Origin: MH13 sp040219355
Lineage (GTDB): Bacteria > Pseudomonadota > Alphaproteobacteria > Rhizobiales > MH13
DNA: 64,000 nucleotides
Direction of reading: 5' to 3'
Assembly (NCBI GenBank): GCA_040219355.1
Contig: JAVJSN010000004.1
Coordinates: forward strand, 1 to 64,000
Positions 25,216 to 34,466 of the stretch are shown piece after piece. The notes under the pieces were generated by a model. The model was given only the letters and a program-made list of their open reading frames with translations, did no database searches and was not told the DNA's origin. The translations under genes were made by a program, and so were the position numbers. Within the stretch, counting starts at the first letter, position 1; each line of letters opens with the position of its first letter.

Positions 25216-25542
25216 TCACGTCATCACAACGGCAAAACTGAGCACCATGATGCCGGCACAGATGCTCCAGACGCAGGCGATAAAGAAGCTAGCGAAAAGC
25301 CAACCAAGCGGGCGGCGTTCGATCAAGCGACCACGCACCGCGTTGCGCATGATGATGTAGGGTGCGGCCCAGATGATCAAAACGGCCCGCCATACCGCGC
25401 CAAACAGCGAAACCTCCGGCATATCGCGCATCATCTCAAAACGTGCTGGCCGGTTGGCAACGAGCTGGTATCCAGTTGCCAGAAGTGCAGCAACAACAAA
25501 GCCGCATGCAGCAGCATAGGTGAAGAGAAGCGGTTCGCTCAT
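25216..25542 (-). CDS. Small membrane protein (probably DUF6949 family)
   Basis: A 108-residue protein with about three transmembrane helices (FTYAAACGFVVAALLATGYQ; FGAVWRAVLIIWAAPYIIMR; LFASFFIACVWSICAGIMVL). It resembles a conserved alphaproteobacterial membrane protein family that I believe is DUF6949, without experimental function. Start taken at the ATG at 25542; the frame extends 20 codons upstream without family character. It lies just upstream of the carbonic-anhydrase-like gene on the same strand. Confidence 0.65.
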   Translation of the reverse strand: MSEPLLFTYAAACGFVVAALLATGYQLVANRPARFEMMRDMPEVSLFGAVWRAVLIIWAAPYIIMRNAVRGRLIERRPLGWLFASFFIACVWSICAGIMVLSFAVVMT

Positions 25543-25657
25543 GGAAGAAGGGTCCTGTTTCACTTTGCGCCACTGCTGGGCGCTTGAACCAGGACACCGC
25601 AAGGAGCGTGCCGGATGGTAAACCAGGTGTTAACCGAGACCGCCGTATTTTTACGGC

Positions 25658-26389
25658 ATGATCCAAGCTGACCATCCACTCCTGCGCCATAATCGCGGTT
25701 TTGCGATTTTGCCGTTTTCGTTTTTGACCGGCGCGCTCGTGCTTTTAAGTGCGCTGTTCATCGGCCATGCCAGTCTGCGGCATATGGGGCTTGTCGTTCC
25801 CACAGGCAGCATCGAGCGCGGTGAAGCGCCCTCCTATGAACTCGTGGTGGGTGGCATCAATTTCCGCGTGCCAACGGGCTATCTTCGCTTTGCCGAACAG
25901 CATCGCAATGGCGTTCTGCCGGGCATTGATCTGGCACTGGCCTGGCCGACCATGGCGCCATTGGGCGATGCGGAAACCTTGCGCGCCACGCCACGCGAAA
26001 ACATCGTTTTCGTTGGTATCAGCGATGTCGATGGCGCGATGGACACAACCGATCTGCTGGGCACGGTCTACCGCGAGGTGTTTGTTGGTCCAGTAGAGCA
26101 CACACCGACAGGCCTGGTGCGTCGCCAGCTCGACCCGCAAGCCGGCTATGTGGACGAAACCGTGCTGTATGACATCTCCACCGGTTCAGGTTTTGCAGCC
26201 CGCTGCGCCGGTGGCGGAGAACCAGTTTGGGAAACCTGCTACCGCGATGTGGTGCTTACCAACGGCTTGACGGTCACCTACCGCTTCTCGCCGATGCTGT
26301 TGGAACAATGGCGCGAACTCGACGACAGCATTTTAAGCTTCTTGCTGATGCTTGCCCGCTCCAGCCAAGACTATCAGGGCAGTCAGTAG
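25658..26389 (+). CDS. Membrane-anchored periplasmic protein, unknown function
   Basis: 243 residues, not recognised. A single N-terminal transmembrane segment (ILPFSFLTGALVLLSALFIG, residues ~17-36) anchors a ~200-residue periplasmic domain of alternating beta-strand character (YELVVGGINFRVPTGYLRFA; VDETVLYDISTGSGFAARC). Two cysteines, in FAARCAGGG and WETCYRDV, could pair. It converges with the DUF3126 gene. Confidence 0.65.
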   Translation: MIQADHPLLRHNRGFAILPFSFLTGALVLLSALFIGHASLRHMGLVVPTGSIERGEAPSYELVVGGINFRVPTGYLRFAEQHRNGVLPGIDLALAWPTMAPLGDAETLRATPRENIVFVGISDVDGAMDTTDLLGTVYREVFVGPVEHTPTGLVRRQLDPQAGYVDETVLYDISTGSGFAARCAGGGEPVWETCYRDVVLTNGLTVTYRFSPMLLEQWRELDDSILSFLLMLARSSQDYQGSQ

Positions 26390-26406
26390 CCAGTGAGCTT
26401 GGACGC

Positions 26407-26619
26407 CTAATTCAGATCAAAATCCAAAATTGCCATGGTGAAATTGTAAGACAGATCGTCTTCATCCTCATCATCTTTGTGGATGAGGCCGACAAACTCT
26501 TCGCCCACATACACCTCAGCGGAATCGCCTTTGCGCGGGCGCGCGCGCACTGTGATGGTGGGTGAGTCGAACAGCCGCTTCATGTAGGCTTCTAGCTTCG
26601 ATAGTTCCTCGGCCTGCAT
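26407..26619 (-). CDS. DUF3126 family protein
   Basis: A 70-residue cytoplasmic protein, MQAEELSKLEAYMKRLFDSP followed by VRARPRKGDSAEVYVGEEFV and an acidic DDEDEDDLSYNF tail. This matches the alphaproteobacterial DUF3126 family, which is usually found next to cysE, as here. The function is unknown. It lies 88 bases downstream of cysE in the same direction. Confidence 0.9.
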   Translation of the reverse strand: MQAEELSKLEAYMKRLFDSPTITVRARPRKGDSAEVYVGEEFVGLIHKDDEDEDDLSYNFTMAILDFDLN

Positions 26620-26707
26620 AGCCTACTCCTTGGGTGTGCAAATCAATGAAAGTGAACGCCATGTAAGCGCGATGGCTGGTGCGTTGCAACGCCGTCAGCC
26701 TGCCTGA

Positions 26708-27589
26708 TCAGATGCCCGAGCCACTATCCACATGGCGTTGGTGCGGCACGGTTTGATCCATGCTCAGCGATGGCATGCAATCCGGCCCTTTGGGCTTGGC
26801 CATGCTGACGATTTTCGCCGGGATCCCAGCAACGGTCGCAAGGGGCGGCACCGAGTCCAACACCACCGAGCTGGCCGCAACGCGCGAGCCTTGGCCAAGC
26901 GTGATGTTGCCCAAAACCTTTGCTCCGGAACCAACCAAAACACCGCAATGCACTTTGGGGTGGCGATCACCGCCTTGCTTGCCCGTGCCGCCAAGCGTGA
27001 CATTCTGCATGATCGAGACATTGTCATAGATCACCGCCGTCTCGCCGATCACAATGCCCGTCGCATGGTCAAAGAAGATGCCGCCGCCTATGCGCGTGGC
27101 AGGATTGATATCGACCTGAAACACCGCGCTCATCCGGCTTTGCAGATAAAGCGCCATGTCCTGACGACCCTCATTCCAAAGAGCGTGCGAAAAGCGATGC
27201 GCTTGCAGCGCTTGAAAGCCTTTGAAGTAAACCAGAGGCTCAACATAGCGGTTGCAGGCAGGATCACGATCATAAACGGCCTGCATATCTGCAGCCAGGT
27301 GCTGCATTGTCTCCGGCGTCTTTTCCAAAGCCTCGTGCAACAGCTTGCACAGCGCCTGATCGGCCCAGAATGCATCGGCGAGCCGCGAGCAAAGCACGGC
27401 GATCACCGCATCTTCCAGGCTCGTGTGGCGCAGCACCAAAGCGTCAAACATCGGCGCTGTTGCAGGGTCGCGATCGACCGCGGCAAGCGCGTCGTCGCGC
27501 ACGGACCGCCAGATCGGATCTTGCGGTATGACCAACGGCACGTCAGACGAAAGATCTGCGGCCTCGTTCGGATGGCTGTGTTTGTTCAT
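26708..27589 (-). CDS. cysE: Serine O-acetyltransferase
   Basis: Acetylates serine with acetyl-CoA, the committed step of cysteine synthesis. 293 residues with an N-terminal helical domain (DPIWRSVRDDALAAVDRDPA, then AFWADQALCKLLHEALEKTP) and a C-terminal left-handed beta helix (RIGGGIFFDHATGIVIGETA; NVTLGGTGKQGGDRHPKVHC). FFDHATG holds the catalytic Asp-His. The C-terminus lacks the usual terminal Ile of enzymes that bind CysK. The ATG at 27589 is selected although the frame extends further. Confidence 0.95.
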   Translation of the reverse strand: MNKHSHPNEAADLSSDVPLVIPQDPIWRSVRDDALAAVDRDPATAPMFDALVLRHTSLEDAVIAVLCSRLADAFWADQALCKLLHEALEKTPETMQHLAADMQAVYDRDPACNRYVEPLVYFKGFQALQAHRFSHALWNEGRQDMALYLQSRMSAVFQVDINPATRIGGGIFFDHATGIVIGETAVIYDNVSIMQNVTLGGTGKQGGDRHPKVHCGVLVGSGAKVLGNITLGQGSRVAASSVVLDSVPPLATVAGIPAKIVSMAKPKGPDCMPSLSMDQTVPHQRHVDSGSGI

Positions 27590-27646
27590 GGTGAGGATCG
27601 TTATAGCTGGCTGTGACGACTTTCCAAGCGGGAGCATAGCCCAGCA

Positions 27647-28435
27647 ATGGCAACAAACAATGACGTCGGTACCATTGAGTGTGAAATCAAGGGCGCGCAC
27701 GCCGCGCTGACAATCCGCAACCCAACCCGCCGCAATGCTATTTCCTTGGCCATGTGGAAGCAGCTATCGGCGCTTGTCGGGCAGATGGATGACGATCCAT
27801 CGGTGCACCTCATCACCTTGCGCGGGCATGCTGGCACCTTCGTTTCGGGCGCCGATATCTCCGAGTTTGCGGAAAACCGCGCGGATGTGGATCGCGCCAA
27901 AGCCTATGAAGCCTTCAATGGCGCGGCGTTTGCGGCCCTGCGCGATGCCAAAACACCAACACTTGCCCTGATCGAAGGCTTCTGTTTTGGCGGTGGGGTT
28001 GGCTTGGCGGCAGCCTGCGATCTACGCCTGGCGTCATCCACCGCCAAATTTGCTGTTCCAGCTGCCAAGCTCGGTCTTGCCTACCCGGTCGATGGGGTGC
28101 GTGATTTGGTCCGTCTGATCGGTCCAGGCGCAACCAAAAAACTCTTCTTCACCGCTGATCCGATATCCGCTGACGTCGCGCTGCGCATCGGGTTTGTGGA
28201 GGACATGGTGGTGGCCGATAGGTTTGATCAGGCTGCGGACAGCCTGATCACGACCATCCTCTCGCGGGCACCTTTCACCCAGCGCGCAGCGATTTCCGCC
28301 GTCGCTGCGGCATTAGATCCTGACCAGGAGGACCACGCCAAACAAGACGCAGAGGCCTGCTTTGCCTCAGAGGATTATGCCGAAGGTTGGCAGGCGTTTT
28401 TGGACAAGCGTCCACCGCTTTTCAGAGGTCGCTAG
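27647..28435 (+). CDS. Enoyl-CoA hydratase/isomerase family protein
   Basis: A 262-residue crotonase-fold protein. The oxyanion-hole segments are AGTFVSGADISEFAEN and ALIEGFCFGGGVGLAAACDL. The canonical second catalytic acid (Glu of the hydratase) falls in the region AAKLGLAYPVDGVRDL, where the expected Glu is not evident, so the exact reaction (hydratase, isomerase or hydrolase) is uncertain. It is divergent from cysE by 57 bases. Confidence 0.85.
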   Translation: MATNNDVGTIECEIKGAHAALTIRNPTRRNAISLAMWKQLSALVGQMDDDPSVHLITLRGHAGTFVSGADISEFAENRADVDRAKAYEAFNGAAFAALRDAKTPTLALIEGFCFGGGVGLAAACDLRLASSTAKFAVPAAKLGLAYPVDGVRDLVRLIGPGATKKLFFTADPISADVALRIGFVEDMVVADRFDQAADSLITTILSRAPFTQRAAISAVAAALDPDQEDHAKQDAEACFASEDYAEGWQAFLDKRPPLFRGR

Positions 28436-28446
28436 AGTTCTAGACC

Positions 28447-29193
28447 CTAGTTTTTCAGGAAGTCCAAGACACCAGCTTTGAAGATTTTATCGCCCACAGC
28501 CGTCATGTGGTCGCGGCTGGTGATCTCCAAGAACTGCCCATTGGGCAGCAAATCGACCAACTCCTGGCCATCGCCTGACACGACATCCTTCGTGCCCACC
28601 GCCACCAGTGCCTTGTGGTCGATACCGCACACATCCGCTTCGGTGATCGGATCACGGGAGGCAAGGATACATGTCGCCAGCGCTTCTCGATCTGATTTCG
28701 TCTGCTCGGCGAAAACACGAAAAGCGCGTGCACCGGGGTCTTCAACGGCGCTCAACGTCTCAGATCGCAGCGCCTGGGCGATCTTTTCCGCGCCACCGAT
28801 GCCGCGCACCATGTTGATGCCCAGACCACCGAAGATCAGTTTGGAAACCCGCTGCGGCGCATCCATGCTCAAAAACGCTGAGATACGCGAACCCATCGAA
28901 TAGCCCATCACAATGGCCTGATCGATGCTCAGATGATCAAGCAAGCGGCGCGCATCACCTGCCATAACGCGCGAAGGATAGAATGCCGGATCGTATAGCT
29001 TTTCACTTTGCCCATGGCCGCGATTGTCCAGCGCAATCACGCGGTAGCCAGCACCCGCAAGCGTTTCAAACCATCCAGGGCCAACCCAATTGATCTGATG
29101 GTTGGAAGCAAACCCGTGAATGAGCAGAATCGTCTCACCTTGGCCTTCATCGCGGTAAGCGATTTCAATCCCATCAGAATCAAAGCTTTGCAT
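28447..29193 (-). CDS. Alpha/beta hydrolase
   Basis: A 248-residue hydrolase: HGFASNHQINW holds the oxyanion-hole His-Gly, GYSMGSR the nucleophilic Ser, and TSRDHMTAVGD the catalytic His near the C-terminus. There is no signal peptide. The substrate is not indicated, but the nearby acyl-CoA ligase, enoyl-CoA hydratase and CoA-transferase genes suggest acyl or ester chemistry. It converges with the crotonase gene. Confidence 0.87.
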   Translation of the reverse strand: MQSFDSDGIEIAYRDEGQGETILLIHGFASNHQINWVGPGWFETLAGAGYRVIALDNRGHGQSEKLYDPAFYPSRVMAGDARRLLDHLSIDQAIVMGYSMGSRISAFLSMDAPQRVSKLIFGGLGINMVRGIGGAEKIAQALRSETLSAVEDPGARAFRVFAEQTKSDREALATCILASRDPITEADVCGIDHKALVAVGTKDVVSGDGQELVDLLPNGQFLEITSRDHMTAVGDKIFKAGVLDFLKN

Positions 29194-29323
29194 CGACGCA
29201 CCCCATTGGTTTGGCAGGCGCAGTACCAGTGATCGACGTCAACGACAAATGGCGCGCTTGCTGTACCCTTAAAGCCGCGCTAGACGGCTTGCAGTTCACA
29301 CCACAGACCAACAAGGGCAGACC

Positions 29324-29572
29324 ATGGCAGACAAGGCAATTCTCCATGTCCACAATCACGATGGCCTTCCGCGGGTCGAAGTTGGCGCACATTCGTTCAT
29401 GTGCATTGGCGCACGCCCACCATTTGACCATCCGCATGTGTTTCTAACCTTTGGCGATGAGCACGAAAAAGTTTGCCCCTATTGCTCAACGCTCTTCGTG
29501 CACAACGAAGCCTTAGGCGACCACGGCGCGTCACCCAATGAGAGCGTCTGGGCAGGCGAAAACGCGGCCTAA
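29324..29572 (+). CDS. Zinc-finger (CHCC-type) protein related to NDUFS6
   Basis: An 82-residue protein with the zinc-binding motif of the CHCC family related to the complex I accessory subunit NDUFS6. The ligands are in HSFMCIGARPPFDHPHV and EKVCPYCSTLF. Homologues are widespread single genes in alphaproteobacteria. It lies nine bases upstream of the monooxygenase gene and is probably cotranscribed. Confidence 0.85.
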   Translation: MADKAILHVHNHDGLPRVEVGAHSFMCIGARPPFDHPHVFLTFGDEHEKVCPYCSTLFVHNEALGDHGASPNESVWAGENAA

Positions 29573-29580
29573 GCGAGTCG

Positions 29581-30708
29581 GTGCCCAACTCAGTTTCCAA
29601 AGACCCAATTCCCATTATCGGTGGCGGCATTGCCGGGCTGACAACAGCGCTAAGCCTTGCCCACCGCGCAGTGGCCTGCACCGTCCATGAGAAAGCTGAA
29701 CGCTTCAATGAGGTTGGCGCTGGCATCCAGATTTCGCCCAACGCGACGGCTATTCTGCGCGCTCTTGGTCTTATGGAAGATCTTCAGAAGCACGCCGTTG
29801 CCCCTTCCCGCATCGCCATAGGCGATGGTCGCAACAGTGAACTTTTGGCCGAAATACCGCTCGGTGCTGAAGCTGAAGACCGCTTTGGTGCACCCTATCT
29901 GGTGATCCACCGGGCCGATTTGCAAAAAGTTCTTGTGGCAGCCTGCGAAGCGCATCCTAAAATTACCATCGAACTTGGTGCAACCATTGACGTTCATAAC
30001 CCTGAGCATCTGGTCATCGCAGCTGATGGTGTGCACTCCGACTGGCGTGCCCTTTTGCGCAGCCCGTCGCACAAAAAATTCTCAGGGTATGTGGCCTGGC
30101 GAACGACAGAACCGGTAGAGGTGCCTGAGGTGAACCCGCAAACCAAGGTTTGGCTTGGTCCAGGGGCCCATCTGGTCGATTATCCGATCAGCGCGGGCAA
30201 GGCCCGCAATCTTGTTGCCATCGCGCAAGCCGATGATCCGCGACCCATTCGGGCCAATCCCGTTGGGCTTCTCGCCAAAGCGTTTGAAGGGTGGGACTCG
30301 GGCATTCGCGAACGATTGAAGGCCCAGATTGACTGGACGCCTTGGCCGCTTTTTGGCGTTGACCCGGTTGATCCTTGGGTCAACGATCATGTGGCCTTGG
30401 TTGGCGATGCGGCGCACGCAATGCTGCCCTTCGTCGCCCAAGGTGGCGCGATGGCCATTGAAGACGCTTGGCTTTTGGCGCAGATGCTCACCTCCACCCC
30501 ACAAGTCGATCAGGCGCTGGCACGCTATGAAATGGCACGCAAACCGCGCGTAACGCGGGTGTGGAACGAAGCAGCGCGCAACGGCAAGATTTATCATCTC
30601 ACAGGCCCGGCGGCGTTTGCCCGCAACACGGTTCTAAAAGCTCGTTCAGGTTCAAGCCTGCTGGCACGGTTTGACTGGCTTTATGGCTGGAAGGCCAGCG
30701 AAACCTAG
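29581..30708 (+). CDS. FAD-dependent aromatic/UbiH-like monooxygenase, GTG start
   Basis: A 375-residue class A flavoprotein monooxygenase, resembling 3-hydroxybenzoate 6-hydroxylase or salicylate hydroxylase. The dinucleotide fold is GGGIAGLTTALSLA, the second motif is AADGVHSDWR and the FAD-ribityl motif is VGDAAHAMLPFVAQGGAMAI. It begins at GTG 29581, immediately after the zinc-finger gene. The substrate cannot be fixed from sequence, and no ring-cleavage enzyme lies nearby. Confidence 0.9.
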   Translation: MPNSVSKDPIPIIGGGIAGLTTALSLAHRAVACTVHEKAERFNEVGAGIQISPNATAILRALGLMEDLQKHAVAPSRIAIGDGRNSELLAEIPLGAEAEDRFGAPYLVIHRADLQKVLVAACEAHPKITIELGATIDVHNPEHLVIAADGVHSDWRALLRSPSHKKFSGYVAWRTTEPVEVPEVNPQTKVWLGPGAHLVDYPISAGKARNLVAIAQADDPRPIRANPVGLLAKAFEGWDSGIRERLKAQIDWTPWPLFGVDPVDPWVNDHVALVGDAAHAMLPFVAQGGAMAIEDAWLLAQMLTSTPQVDQALARYEMARKPRVTRVWNEAARNGKIYHLTGPAAFARNTVLKARSGSSLLARFDWLYGWKASET

Positions 30709-30712
30709 CCTT

Positions 30713-32362
30713 TTAAGCCGCTGTTTCTTCCGCTCGCGCGGGGTTCGCCAACTCGTCTAACGCCCCGTAATTGAGCTTGCCCGTGCCGAGCACCGGCAGT
30801 TCCTCAACACTGACCACCTTTTTGGGCAGCATCAGCTCCGAAACGCCGTGCTCTTTGGCCCAGGCGCGCACCTCTTTGAGGTCCGGGTCCTCTTTCTCGG
30901 TCACCAGAACCAGCGTTTCACCCTTGCGTGGGTCGGGAACCGCAACAACGGCGTGGGTCGCGTCAGGCCAGACCTGGCTAACATAGGCTTCAACGGCGCT
31001 GAGCGAGACCATCTCACCACCAAGCTTGGCAAAGCGTTTGGCACGACCTTTGATGCTGATCCGGCCCGCCGCATCGATATCAACAATATCTCCCGTGTCA
31101 TGCCAGCCCTCGGGCAACGGTTGCAGCACACCGGGTGCGTCCACCTTCACGTACCCTGCCATCATGTTGGGCCCGCGCACCATCAAACGGCCACCTTCAG
31201 ACAGCCCTGGAACGGGTTCAATTTTATGCTCCACACCTGGCATCAAATAGCCAACGGTGCCCGGCACATTGTCATCTTGATGGTTGGCGGCCAGTACCGG
31301 CGAGGCTTCGGTGGCGCCATAACCTTCCAGCAGCTCGATATCGAATTTGTTACGAAACATTTGACGCGTTTGCTCACGCACGCGCTCCGCACCAAGCACC
31401 ATCAAGCGCACACTTTTGAAATCCTCCGGTTCAGCCGACTTGATCCAGCCGTTCACAAATGTGTCGGTGGAGACCACGATCTTAGCGCCTGATTTGCGCA
31501 CGTGACCTGGAATTTCTTTGTAGTGCAGCGGCGAAGGATAGAAGTAGGCGCCAACACCCAGCACGATGCCAGCAATGAGGCCAGCCGTCAGACCAAAGGC
31601 ATGGAAAACCGGCAGCGCGGTGAAAAACGTATCGCCGGGGCGAAGATCGATGACATGGTCGAACTGCCAGCAATTCGATAGCAGATTGGCATGCGTCAGC
31701 GCTACACCCTTGGGCACACCTTCCGTGCCCGATGTAAACAGCATGACAGCCACAGCATCCGGTGAAATCTGGTGGCCAAGCACACCAGACAATCCAAGTT
31801 TCAGCCGCGCCATGCCTTTGATCTTGTCAAACGTTCCAATGCTGGCGCGCAGATCTTCGGTCCACACGAACTGGCAACGCTTGGAGAGGCCGTCCACCAG
31901 ATCCTCAAGCCCTGCTTTCTCAATGAAGGCACGCGAGGAGACAATAACCGTGATCTCAGCCGCATCGCACGCGGCGTTGAGGCTCCGCAGACCGCTGGAA
32001 TAGTTCAGCATTGCGGGCACCCGGCCAATCGCCTGGCAAGCAAAGAACACAGCTGCGACGCCCGATGCATTGGGCAGAAGAATGCCCAGCGGGGCTTCCG
32101 GTTGCCCTAGGTCACGCAGCTTTTCGCCAAGCAAAAGGGCGCCCAGCGTCAGCCGGTCATAGGTGAGCGACGTTTTGGCAAAATCATTGATGATAACGGT
32201 CTTGCCGCCATGCTGCGCACGGGCATCGCAAAGCGCGGTAAACAGCGACTTGCGCCAGGGTTCTCGCCCTGGTTCAGGCAGCGTGACGGATTTGTTGCCG
32301 ACCATCACGGATCCAGAGTTCGCCCGACCGCCGTCCACTGGCGACGCCACCTGTTGCATCAT
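30713..32362 (-). CDS. AMP-forming acyl-CoA/acyl-ACP ligase (Aas C-terminal-like)
   Basis: A 549-residue adenylate-forming enzyme. Motifs are LFTSGTEGVPKGVALTHANL (phosphate loop), LEGYGATEASPV, WHDTGDIVDI and the C-terminal LPVLGTGKLNY with the adenylating Lys. The sequence resembles the synthetase domain of Aas (acyl-ACP synthetase/2-acyl-glycerophosphoethanolamine acyltransferase) without its acyltransferase domain. It activates a fatty or other carboxylic acid. It converges with the monooxygenase gene, four bases apart. Confidence 0.88.
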   Translation of the reverse strand: MMQQVASPVDGGRANSGSVMVGNKSVTLPEPGREPWRKSLFTALCDARAQHGGKTVIINDFAKTSLTYDRLTLGALLLGEKLRDLGQPEAPLGILLPNASGVAAVFFACQAIGRVPAMLNYSSGLRSLNAACDAAEITVIVSSRAFIEKAGLEDLVDGLSKRCQFVWTEDLRASIGTFDKIKGMARLKLGLSGVLGHQISPDAVAVMLFTSGTEGVPKGVALTHANLLSNCWQFDHVIDLRPGDTFFTALPVFHAFGLTAGLIAGIVLGVGAYFYPSPLHYKEIPGHVRKSGAKIVVSTDTFVNGWIKSAEPEDFKSVRLMVLGAERVREQTRQMFRNKFDIELLEGYGATEASPVLAANHQDDNVPGTVGYLMPGVEHKIEPVPGLSEGGRLMVRGPNMMAGYVKVDAPGVLQPLPEGWHDTGDIVDIDAAGRISIKGRAKRFAKLGGEMVSLSAVEAYVSQVWPDATHAVVAVPDPRKGETLVLVTEKEDPDLKEVRAWAKEHGVSELMLPKKVVSVEELPVLGTGKLNYGALDELANPARAEETAA

Positions 32363-32510
32363 GCGCTTCTTCTCCCCGTGTGCGGCACCATCGCGCTGAG
32401 CACGTTGTTTTACGTACGTTTAACATAGGAAGAGATGCAGCGAAACCAAATGTGAACCGCCTCCGACGCCAAAGCAGGCTGGATCAGAGGCGGATTTCTG
32501 AAGTTAGGCG

Positions 32511-33128
32511 TTAACTTTGCAGACGCGCCAGTGCCGTTTGAACAGCCGGGCGCGCATCGATTGTCTCGACCCAGGCCCGCGTTGCTTTGAGAGGCGGCAG
32601 GCGGTCTGGTGAGGCCGTGCTCAAAAATTTGTAGCCGCCTTTTACCCATGGGAAGCTCATCATATCGGCGATTGTGTAGTCCTCGCCGGCCAGATAGGGC
32701 TTGGTAGCCAAACGCTCTTCCATCACCTCAAGCAGGCGGATGGACTCGGCCAAATAACGCTCAATGGCGTAAGGGTGCTTTTCGTCCAGACGGGAAAAAT
32801 GGCCCCACTGCCCGATTATCGGGCCAAGGCCGCCAACCTGCCAGAAGGTCCAAACCAGCGCATCGGTGCGCGCTTGCCCGCCAGTTGGCAGAAACTGCCC
32901 ATATTTTTCGGCCAAATGCATTAAGATGGCGCCGGACTCAAACATGGTCTGATCGCCATCGACCAGAGCTGGAATTTTCCCGTTGGGACTGATGGCGCGA
33001 AAGTTTGGCTGATGTTGCTCGCCTTTGCCAATATCGACCATCACCACATCGTAGGTGAGGCCAAGTTCCTCCAGCATGATCGCCGGTTTTTGCCCATTGG
33101 GCGTGTTCCAAGTGTGAAGGGTTAACAT
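32511..33128 (-). CDS. Glutathione S-transferase
   Basis: 205 residues, with an N-terminal thioredoxin-fold domain (LHTWNTPNGQKPAIMLEELG; PNGKIPALVDGDQTMFESGA, the ES glutathione motif) and a C-terminal helical domain (WTFWQVGGLGPIIGQWGHFS). NTPNGQKP marks the YfcG/YghU-like nu class, which often has disulfide reductase activity. It is transcribed toward the acyl ligase; the CoA-transferase gene is divergent. Confidence 0.92.
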   Translation of the reverse strand: MLTLHTWNTPNGQKPAIMLEELGLTYDVVMVDIGKGEQHQPNFRAISPNGKIPALVDGDQTMFESGAILMHLAEKYGQFLPTGGQARTDALVWTFWQVGGLGPIIGQWGHFSRLDEKHPYAIERYLAESIRLLEVMEERLATKPYLAGEDYTIADMMSFPWVKGGYKFLSTASPDRLPPLKATRAWVETIDARPAVQTALARLQS

Positions 33129-33260
33129 TGAGGTTCTCCAAGAAGAGGATTTTTGAGTTGGCGGTGCCTATGCGCCTCTTCCCAAAGGCTGGCTAGCCTT
33201 GGACTTTCCGAACCACGCGAATGTGATAGGCAGAGAGCGTTCCGCGATCCGAGGTCTTCC

Positions 33261-34463
33261 ATGCCACCAAAACCACTACCTTTAGCCGACCTGAGGGTTC
33301 TTGATTTCGGCCACACGGTTATGGGGCCGACCGCTGGCCTGATTTTGGCCGATCTCGGCGCTGAGGTGATACGCATTGAACCAGCGCCAGGCGGCGACCC
33401 TACCCGCAAACTAAAAGGCTTTGGCACCGGATATTTTCCGTTCTTCAACCGCAACAAAAAGAGCGTCGCGATCAATCTCAAGACGTCCGAGGGCCTGGCG
33501 CTTGCCAAGAGGTTTATCAAGACCGCTGATGTGCTGATCGAAAATTTTGGCCCTGGCACAATGGATCGTTTGGGCCTAGGCTATGAGAGGCTGAAAACAG
33601 ACTATCCTCGCCTCATCTATCTATCGCTGAAGGGCTTTTCCGCTGGCCCCTATGAGGACCGCGTCGCCTTGGACGAAGTGGTGCAGATGATGAGTGGCCT
33701 TGCCTATATGACAGGCCCACCCGGCCAACCTCTGCGCGCTGGTTCGTCCGTCGTCGACATTATGGGTGGCATGTTTGGCGTTATCGCAATTCAAGCTGCT
33801 CTGCGCGAGCGTCAAACGAGCGGCAGGGGTCAACTGGTCACCTCCAACCTCTTTGAATCGGCCATGTTCTTAATGGGGCAACATCTTGCCTATGCAGCGC
33901 TTTCCGACGATCCCGTGCCGCCTATGCCCGCGCGCGTGTCGGCCTGGGCGGTCTATGATCAGTTCACGACTGGCGATAAGGAGCGGGTGTTCCTCGGCAT
34001 CACCTCAGACCGCCATTGGGTGCGGTTCTGCGAGGTTTTTGATCAGCCCGGTTTGGCCGCAGATCAGACGCTCGCGACCAACAATCAGCGCATTGAAGCA
34101 CGCGACCGGCTGATGCCAACAATGGAACAGATTATCGGCGCGCTGACGCTGGCGGAACTCACCGACAAGGCGACACGAGCGAAGCTTCCCTTCGCCCACG
34201 TCGCCAAGCCAGAACAACTGTTCGAGGATCCGCACCTCAATGCCGGAGGAAGGCTGCTGGAGACTGTGCTGCCTGGCGGTTTGACCACCAAACTGCCCGC
34301 CCTGCCCATCGAAATGGATGGCCGCACAACGGGCCTTTCCTCCAACCCACCTACGCTAGGCGCCGACACCTCCGACCTGCTCACCGAGCTTGGTTTGTCG
34401 GATGCTGAGCAAGCCGACCTCGCCGCCCGCAACATCATCGCGATGGCGCAACCGAAGGACTAG
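33261..34463 (+). CDS. Class III CoA-transferase (CaiB/BaiF family)
   Basis: A 400-residue CoA-transferase that moves CoA between carboxylic acids via an enzyme-bound aspartyl mixed anhydride. Signatures are LRVLDFGHTVMGPTAGLILA, DLGAEVIRIE, RNKKSVAINLK and EDRVALDEVVQMMSGLAYMT with the probable catalytic Asp in the VALDEV segment. The start is the ATG at 33261 with GAGG upstream; an upstream ATG at 33153 adds a non-family extension. It precedes the citryl-CoA lyase-like gene by three bases, so the two form one operon. Confidence 0.93.
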   Translation: MPPKPLPLADLRVLDFGHTVMGPTAGLILADLGAEVIRIEPAPGGDPTRKLKGFGTGYFPFFNRNKKSVAINLKTSEGLALAKRFIKTADVLIENFGPGTMDRLGLGYERLKTDYPRLIYLSLKGFSAGPYEDRVALDEVVQMMSGLAYMTGPPGQPLRAGSSVVDIMGGMFGVIAIQAALRERQTSGRGQLVTSNLFESAMFLMGQHLAYAALSDDPVPPMPARVSAWAVYDQFTTGDKERVFLGITSDRHWVRFCEVFDQPGLAADQTLATNNQRIEARDRLMPTMEQIIGALTLAELTDKATRAKLPFAHVAKPEQLFEDPHLNAGGRLLETVLPGGLTTKLPALPIEMDGRTTGLSSNPPTLGADTSDLLTELGLSDAEQADLAARNIIAMAQPKD

Positions 34464-34466
34464 AGC

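Noticed and set aside
26732..27616. 294-codon plus-strand frame opposite cysE
   Set aside because: Antisense to a clear serine acetyltransferase and rich in His/Arg, typical of shadows.
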